Shown in pieces: positions 4,843-5,919 of a DNA stretch of 5,919 nucleotides. The notes below the pieces were generated by a model. It was not told where the DNA came from. It made no database searches and saw only the letters and a list, made by a program, of their open reading frames with translations. The DNA is from an uncultured Granulosicoccaceae bacterium. GTDB taxonomy: Bacteria > Pseudomonadota > Gammaproteobacteria > CALCKW01. The position numbers were made by a program, and so were the translations under genes. The first letter of the stretch is position 1; the number at the start of each line of letters is the position of its first letter. Location of the stretch: the NCBI GenBank assembly GCA_937941555.1, contig CALDHJ010000449.1, positions 1 to 5,919 of the forward strand, read 5' to 3'.

Positions 4843-5820
4843 ATGACTCAGATTGAACCGACGACACACTGTGTCGAAGCCATTGCGCCGTCATCCAGAA
4901 CCTTTCTGGATTTTTCCCTTGCTACGGACCTCTCCGCGCTCAATGCCGACATCGCGATTCTCGGCATTCCCTTCGGGCTCCCCTACAGCGCCGACGGCCT
5001 GGCCAACGACCAGAGCCGGGCGCCGGATGCGTTGCGTCGCTTCCCGATCGACGCGGACATCGCTTACACCCGGCAACACTACGACTTCGATCTCGGTGGC
5101 ACGCTGCTCGATGACCGCGACATTCGCGTGGTCGATTGCGGCAATGTGCGCGGCGACCGGTCCGACCCGCGTCAGCACTATGCCAATGCGGAAGCAGCTG
5201 CGCGCGCGATCTTCGAGCGTCGCGCCACCTTGATTTCGCTTGGCGGAGACCACGGTGTGCCGATTCCGGTGCTGCGGGCGCTCGAGGTGTTTGGGCGCGA
5301 GATCACACTGGTGCAGATCGATGCGCACCTCGACTGGCGCGAGGACATCAATGGCGAGCGCGAGGGCTATTCGAGCCCGATGCGGCGGGCGTCCGAAATG
5401 CCTTGGATCGCTGACATCGTGCAGATCGGGCTACGCGGAATCGGCAGCGCGCGGGCAGCGGAAGTGAACGACGCGCGCGCCTACGGTGCCACGTTGCTCG
5501 ATGCCTACACCGTGCACGAACGCGGCATCCCCTGGGTGCTGGACCAGGTCCCGGACGACAAACCGATCTACCTCACCGTGGATGCAGACGGCCTCGATCC
5601 GAGCATCATGCCCGGCGTGATCGCGCAGACACCCGGTGGGCTGAACTGGGTGCAGATTCGTCAGCTGGTGCACGGCCTCGTCAACAAGAACCGCCTGCTC
5701 GGCATGGACCTGGTCGAGATCGCCCCCAGCCGCGACGTCGGCGACACCACGCTGATTCACGCCGAACGGCTGCTCTGTAACGTCATCGGGGCGTGTGTCA
5801 GGGCGAATTACTACCGCTGA
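4843..5820 (+). CDS. arginase/agmatinase-family ureohydrolase
   Basis: A 325-residue cytoplasmic, probably dimanganese hydrolase that would cleave a guanidino or related amidino group, as arginase, agmatinase, guanidinobutyrase and formimidoylglutamase do. The metal ligands are all visible: His137 in GGDHG (134-138), Asp160, His162 and Asp164 in DAHLD, and Asp247 and Asp249 in VDADGLDP. The family Glu292 (MDLVEIAP) is also present. An upstream LGIPFGLPYS (40-49) is the usual N-terminal core strand. Length fits agmatinase-like enzymes. Odd points: DAHLDW has tryptophan where many members have threonine or asparagine, and the His-Gly motif that normally follows is replaced by YSSPMRRASEM (176-186), so the usual second active-site histidine is absent. 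This suggests a substrate other than arginine or agmatine, and I therefore give no speB symbol. The ATG at 4843 has only a weak GAGTGA upstream. A VOC gene lies 66 bp before it; the edge gene converges on it. Confidence 0.93.
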   Translation: MTQIEPTTHCVEAIAPSSRTFLDFSLATDLSALNADIAILGIPFGLPYSADGLANDQSRAPDALRRFPIDADIAYTRQHYDFDLGGTLLDDRDIRVVDCGNVRGDRSDPRQHYANAEAAARAIFERRATLISLGGDHGVPIPVLRALEVFGREITLVQIDAHLDWREDINGEREGYSSPMRRASEMPWIADIVQIGLRGIGSARAAEVNDARAYGATLLDAYTVHERGIPWVLDQVPDDKPIYLTVDADGLDPSIMPGVIAQTPGGLNWVQIRQLVHGLVNKNRLLGMDLVEIAPSRDVGDTTLIHAERLLCNVIGACVRANYYR

Positions 5821-5845
5821 GTTTGTCGTGTCGGCTTGAGTGGCC

Positions 5846-5919
5846 TCAGGTCGTGCAGCGGGGATCGTCTTGCAGTTCGAGCGTGACGATGCGCAAGGCT
5901 GCCTCCACGCGTTTGGTAT
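5846..5919 (-). CDS. C-terminal fragment of an unidentified gene running in from the right edge
   Basis: The minus strand is open from the window edge to a TGA at 5846-5848, encoding 23 codons ending in LELQDDPRCTT. Third-position GC is high (18 of 23 codons), and the fragment starts as a helix-like stretch (RVEAALRIVTLELQ), both in favour of real coding. It would end 25 bp from the convergent ureohydrolase stop. No family can be named from so short a piece; a plus-strand frame across the same bases is also open, but it has no start codon. Confidence 0.45.
   Translation of the reverse strand, partial: TKRVEAALRIVTLELQDDPRCTT

Noticed and set aside
4213..4869. Long minus-strand open frame (218 codons) across the tautomerase end, VOC gene and ureohydrolase start
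   Set aside because: It lies opposite a clear VOC gene, its product is Arg/His/Pro-rich without family features, and GC-rich genes commonly leave such open antisense frames.
3897..5820. Tautomerase, VOC and ureohydrolase genes as one catabolic operon
   Set aside because: Gaps of 124 and 66 bp, a possible hairpin after the first gene, and no shared substrate or pathway that I can name. Only VOC-ureohydrolase co-transcription remains plausible.
5835..5850. Short hairpin CTTGAG/CTCAGG after the ureohydrolase gene as a terminator
   Set aside because: The stem is six pairs including one G-U, with no U-run after it, and it overlaps the stop codon of the convergent fragment.

Overview
The window is GC-rich, densely packed bacterial chromosome. 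The gene families point to a free-living proteobacterium, most likely gammaproteobacterial; that assignment is an impression from family content and base composition, not a proof. I see no insertion sequence, phage gene, CRISPR array, tRNA or rRNA. Eight genes are well supported, plus a fragment of a ninth at the right edge.

Layout. (1) At the left edge is the 3' part of a plus-strand SAM-dependent methyltransferase. It has the layout of the protein arginine methyltransferase (PRMT) family, including a double-E loop. (2) Converging on it is a minus-strand pair: an AraC-family regulator with a cupin-type sensor domain, and an alpha/beta hydrolase 44 bp downstream. (3) Divergent from the regulator, across a 197-bp gap, is a plus-strand pair 8 bp apart. 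It encodes a DUF4142 protein with a signal peptide or lipobox, and a small Tat-exported type 1 copper protein. (4) After a 216-bp gap comes a tautomerase-superfamily enzyme that keeps the N-terminal catalytic proline. (5) A glyoxalase-fold (VOC) protein and then an arginase/agmatinase-family ureohydrolase follow on the plus strand, with gaps of 124 and 66 bp. (6) A minus-strand reading frame enters from the right edge and ends 25 bp past the ureohydrolase stop.

How the genes may work together. Only two pairings have positional support: the regulator with its hydrolase (likely one transcript), and DUF4142 with the cupredoxin (likely one transcript, both products outside the cytoplasm). The shared divergent gap holds a 9-bp direct repeat with a 21-bp period. 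This is the geometry expected of AraC-family half-sites, so the regulator may control its own operon, the exported pair, or both. The last three enzymes look like independent small-molecule metabolism genes. I found no evidence of a wholly new multi-gene system. The most unusual items are the PRMT-like enzyme, the exported DUF4142/copper-protein pair, and a ureohydrolase whose metal site is intact but whose usual second active-site histidine is missing.
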